From the NCBI GenBank assembly GCA_002378125.1, contig DFRF01000061.1, forward strand, positions 491-7,852: a DNA stretch of 7,362 nt. Reading direction: 5' to 3'. Source of the stretch: Rhodospirillaceae bacterium UBA3470 (GTDB taxonomy: Bacteria; Pseudomonadota; Alphaproteobacteria; Rhodospirillales; Casp-alpha2). A program made the translations under genes and the position numbers. Position 1 is the first letter of the stretch. Each line of letters opens with the position of its first letter. Positions 5,204 through 7,362 of the stretch are shown here, in pieces. The notes under the pieces were generated by a model. The model worked only from the letters and a program-made list of their open reading frames with translations. It made no database searches and was not told where the DNA came from.

Positions 5204-6016
5204 ATGTCGAAAGCCGCCGACACAATCAAGACGCAACGCCGATCCAGATTGCCACGTATATCCATCAACAGGATGATTCCTAACATACTGACGTTGCTGG
5301 CGCTCGCCTCGGGCCTGACGGCCATCCGGTTTGCCTTTCAGGAGCGATGGGAACTGGCCGTATTCGCCATCGCCGTAGCGGCGATCTTCGATGCCTTAGA
5401 TGGCCGCATCGCGCGGTTGCTGAAAGGGGAGAGCAAGTTCGGCGCGGAACTGGATTCTCTCTCGGATTTCGTCTGTTTCGGTGTCGCGCCGGCGATCATC
5501 CTGTTTCTCTGGTCCTTGCAGGAAGCAGGCCGAGGCGCATGGGTTCTGGTGATGCTATTTTCCATGTGCATGGGCTTGCGCTTAGCCCGGTTCAACGTCG
5601 CTTCCGATGATGAGGATACGCCAGAGTGGAAGGCGCATTTCTTTACCGGCGTCCCGGCGCCAGCGGGCGCGGGGCTGGTTCTATTGCCGATGATCTTGTC
5701 ATTCCAAGTGGGCGATCACTTCTTTCGCTCGCCCTGGGTGGTGTCAGGGTTTTTGTTCTGCATTGGCGCCATGCTGGTCAGCGCCATCCCAACCTATTCG
5801 TTTAAGAAAGTGACGATCCCACGCCAACATTTCCTGGTCACCATGTTAGTCGTCGCCCTTATCATCGCGCTATTCGCCAGCGTGCCCTGGTTATGCCTGA
5901 CGGCGATCATTGTCATTTACCTCGGCGGCATCCCACTTAGTATCCGCTCCCAACGCCGCTATGAAAGCGGCGAGGAAGTGGACGAAGTCCTAGACGAAGA
6001 ATTGGACGAGACCTAA
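5204..6016 (+). CDS. pssA: CDP-diacylglycerol--serine O-phosphatidyltransferase
   Basis: This integral membrane enzyme joins CDP-diacylglycerol and L-serine to form phosphatidylserine and CMP, the step before Psd. It has 270 residues. The CDP-alcohol phosphatidyltransferase signature is complete and exactly spaced: D66-G67, A70-R71, G80, D84 and D88 (within DALDGRIARLLKG and GAELDSLSDF). The aspartates bind metal and the last acts as the base in this family. About six to eight hydrophobic segments are visible from residue 25 to 245, and the PssA-typical FFTGVPAPAGAGL lies at 147-159. The N-terminus is basic (KTQRRSRLPR), as expected for a cytosolic end. The tail from 256 to 270 is strikingly acidic (GEEVDEVLDEELDET). 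This is the membrane-embedded subclass II enzyme, not the soluble PLD-like PssA of E. coli. The psd stop is eight bases upstream, and the gene ends in a convergent overlap with the RND gene. Confidence 0.95.
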   Translation: MSKAADTIKTQRRSRLPRISINRMIPNILTLLALASGLTAIRFAFQERWELAVFAIAVAAIFDALDGRIARLLKGESKFGAELDSLSDFVCFGVAPAIILFLWSLQEAGRGAWVLVMLFSMCMGLRLARFNVASDDEDTPEWKAHFFTGVPAPAGAGLVLLPMILSFQVGDHFFRSPWVVSGFLFCIGAMLVSAIPTYSFKKVTIPRQHFLVTMLVVALIIALFASVPWLCLTAIIVIYLGGIPLSIRSQRRYESGEEVDEVLDEELDET

Positions 6017-7362
6017 GCCGGTTTCGCCCCCCCGACATCGGCGCCCGCGCGCCGGTTACGCCACCGATCTAACCGGGACCTAACGTTGCCCCGCAACATC
6101 AATGCTGCCGGTGTAACCACCAAGGTCAGCACCGTGGCGAAACCGAGCCCAAAGACGATGGACGTTGCCAACTGACGCCACCACTGCATGGCCGGCGCGC
6201 CGATGGTTACGATACGCTCGACAAAGTCAACATTGACCCCCAACACCATGGGCATCAGTCCGAATATCGTGGTGACTGTGGTCAGCAAGACGGGACGAAG
6301 ACGCTGAGCCCCAGTCTTCAGAATAGCAACGCGGATATCGCCACCGGTTTCGCGGAGTCGATCGAAGGTGTCGATCAACACGATATTGTTGTTGACCACG
6401 ATTCCCGCCAATGCGATTACCCCGATACCACCCATGATGATGCCAAACGGCTGTCCAGTAACCAAAAGGCCAATAAACACCCCGATGGTCGACATGATCA
6501 CGGCGGTTAGGATCAGGAAAGCTGAATAAAAGCTGTTGAACTGGGTGACCAGGATCACCGCCATGATGAATAGTGCCACGCCAAAGGCCTTGCCCAGAAA
6601 TGCCTTCGCATTGTTTTGCTCTTCGTCCTCACCCTTAAAAACCACGTCGATCCGGCCATCTAGGTCGGCGTTCTTCAGCCATCCGCGCAGTTGGTTCGCC
6701 TTGTCGTCGGCAAGAAGGCCAGGCGCCACGTCCGATTTAACAATCATTGCGCGCCTGCCGTCTCTGCGGTTAAGCTTGCCGGTACGCGGTCGCGCTTCCC
6801 GGGTAACGAAATTCCCGATAGGTATTTGCCCCAAAGCGGTAGCGGCGCGGATATCGTCTAGTTGATCGATGGTCCGGTAGGCGCGCGGATAGCGCACGCG
6901 GATATCGATCTCATGGTCGGAATCATCGGGTCGGTATTCTCCCAACCTGATTCCCGTCGTCACCAATTGAACGGAGCGGCCAATGAGGTCAACGTTGGCA
7001 CCGAATTTCGCGGCCTGCGCTCGGTCAACCGTCAACTCCCAGTCGATGCCCGGCAGAGCGCGATCGTCTTCGATATTTTGGAAACCACCCAGCGCGGTCA
7101 TACCGTCGCGCACCTTGACCACCGCGGCAGGTAAGAGCTCGGGGTAGTGGCTCGCCAACTGCACCTGGATCGGCTTGCCGATTGGCGGTCCGGCCTTTTC
7201 CGTGCGCCGGTCGATGAGAACCCCGGCCAGATCCTTGGTGCGCCCTTCGATGTTGCGCAGAATGTCAGCAACCTTGCGCCGCGCCCACCAGTCCGCCATC
7301 TCTAGCGTAATGGTGCCAATAATATCCTCAGCCTCTCGGGATTTCTCTTCCTGGCCGGTCCT
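6013..7362 (-). CDS. RND-family efflux transporter permease (AcrB/MMPL-type superfamily), C-terminal part, 5'-partial
   Basis: This is the inner-membrane pump subunit of a proton-driven tripartite exporter. The visible 449 residues are roughly the last 40-45 percent of a usual protein of about 1,030-1,060. The frame stays open to the window edge, and coding-like sequence (EDIIGTITLEMADWW) precedes the first ATG at 7299, so that ATG is internal. The first 250 or so visible residues are the second periplasmic porter region (GPPIGKPIQVQLAS). Next comes the membrane block with TM8-TM12. It contains AGIVVNNNIVLIDTFDRLRE, then QRLRPVLLTTVTTIFGLMPM, then a last helix ending VVTPAALML. The asparagines in VVNNN stand where E. 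coli AcrB has the relay lysine K940, as in many alphaproteobacterial RND pumps. Partner genes (membrane fusion protein, TolC-like) would be upstream, outside the window. The substrate is unknown; the NNNIVLID type is not clearly a metal or a drug pump. Confidence 0.93.
   Translation of the reverse strand, partial: RTGQEEKSREAEDIIGTITLEMADWWARRKVADILRNIEGRTKDLAGVLIDRRTEKAGPPIGKPIQVQLASHYPELLPAAVVKVRDGMTALGGFQNIEDDRALPGIDWELTVDRAQAAKFGANVDLIGRSVQLVTTGIRLGEYRPDDSDHEIDIRVRYPRAYRTIDQLDDIRAATALGQIPIGNFVTREARPRTGKLNRRDGRRAMIVKSDVAPGLLADDKANQLRGWLKNADLDGRIDVVFKGEDEEQNNAKAFLGKAFGVALFIMAVILVTQFNSFYSAFLILTAVIMSTIGVFIGLLVTGQPFGIIMGGIGVIALAGIVVNNNIVLIDTFDRLRETGGDIRVAILKTGAQRLRPVLLTTVTTIFGLMPMVLGVNVDFVERIVTIGAPAMQWWRQLATSIVFGLGFATVLTLVVTPAALMLRGNVRSRLDRWRNRRAGADVGGAKPA

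Noticed and set aside
1..7362. CRISPR array, insertion sequence, toxin-antitoxin or defence module
   Set aside because: No regularly spaced repeats, transposase, terminal inverted repeats or defence domains are visible. The genes are ordinary metabolic and envelope genes.

Overview
The window looks like a piece of chromosome from a Gram-negative proteobacterium. An alphaproteobacterium, perhaps Rhodospirillales-like, fits best. Three things suggest this: a moderately GC-rich coding style, an adjacent psd-pssA phosphatidylethanolamine operon with the short Psd type, and a membrane-anchored protein with Ig-like and LysM domains beside an inner-membrane RND pump. The lineage is inferred from gene content and not proven. 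I see no mobile element, CRISPR array, tRNA or rRNA, and no convincing new multi-gene system.

Layout: (1) 2-1270 (+) is most of an FAD-dependent amine/amino-acid oxidase of the DAO fold, with its N-terminus cut by the window edge. (2) 1271-1900 has no intact gene, but 1382-1647 may hold a decayed fragment of a homodimeric pyruvate dehydrogenase E1 (AceE-like) gene. (3) 1901-2485 (-) is a LOG-family nucleotide phosphoribohydrolase. (4) 2486-2801 separates it from the divergent LysM gene. It holds promoter-like sequence and a 49-codon ORF of uncertain status with a hydrophobic N-terminus. (5) 2802-3860 (+) is a single-pass membrane protein with two related Ig-like domains and a C-terminal LysM domain. 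(6) 3861-4508 has no gene I can support. It holds a two-tier hairpin just after the LysM gene, an AT-rich patch, and a sigma70-like promoter directly before psd. (7) 4509-5195 and 5204-6016 (+) are psd and pssA, eight bases apart. (8) 6013-7362 (-) is the C-terminal part of an RND efflux permease, convergent with pssA and overlapping it at the stop codons.

Functionally, pssA makes phosphatidylserine from CDP-diacylglycerol and serine, and psd decarboxylates it to phosphatidylethanolamine, so the pair is the complete two-step branch to that lipid. The LysM and RND proteins are also envelope components, but nothing in the sequence links them to the lipid operon. The most useful second looks are the possible aceE relic, the small ORF at 2590-2739, the choice between a leaderless and a Shine-Dalgarno start for the LysM gene, and the four-base convergent overlap of pssA with the RND gene.
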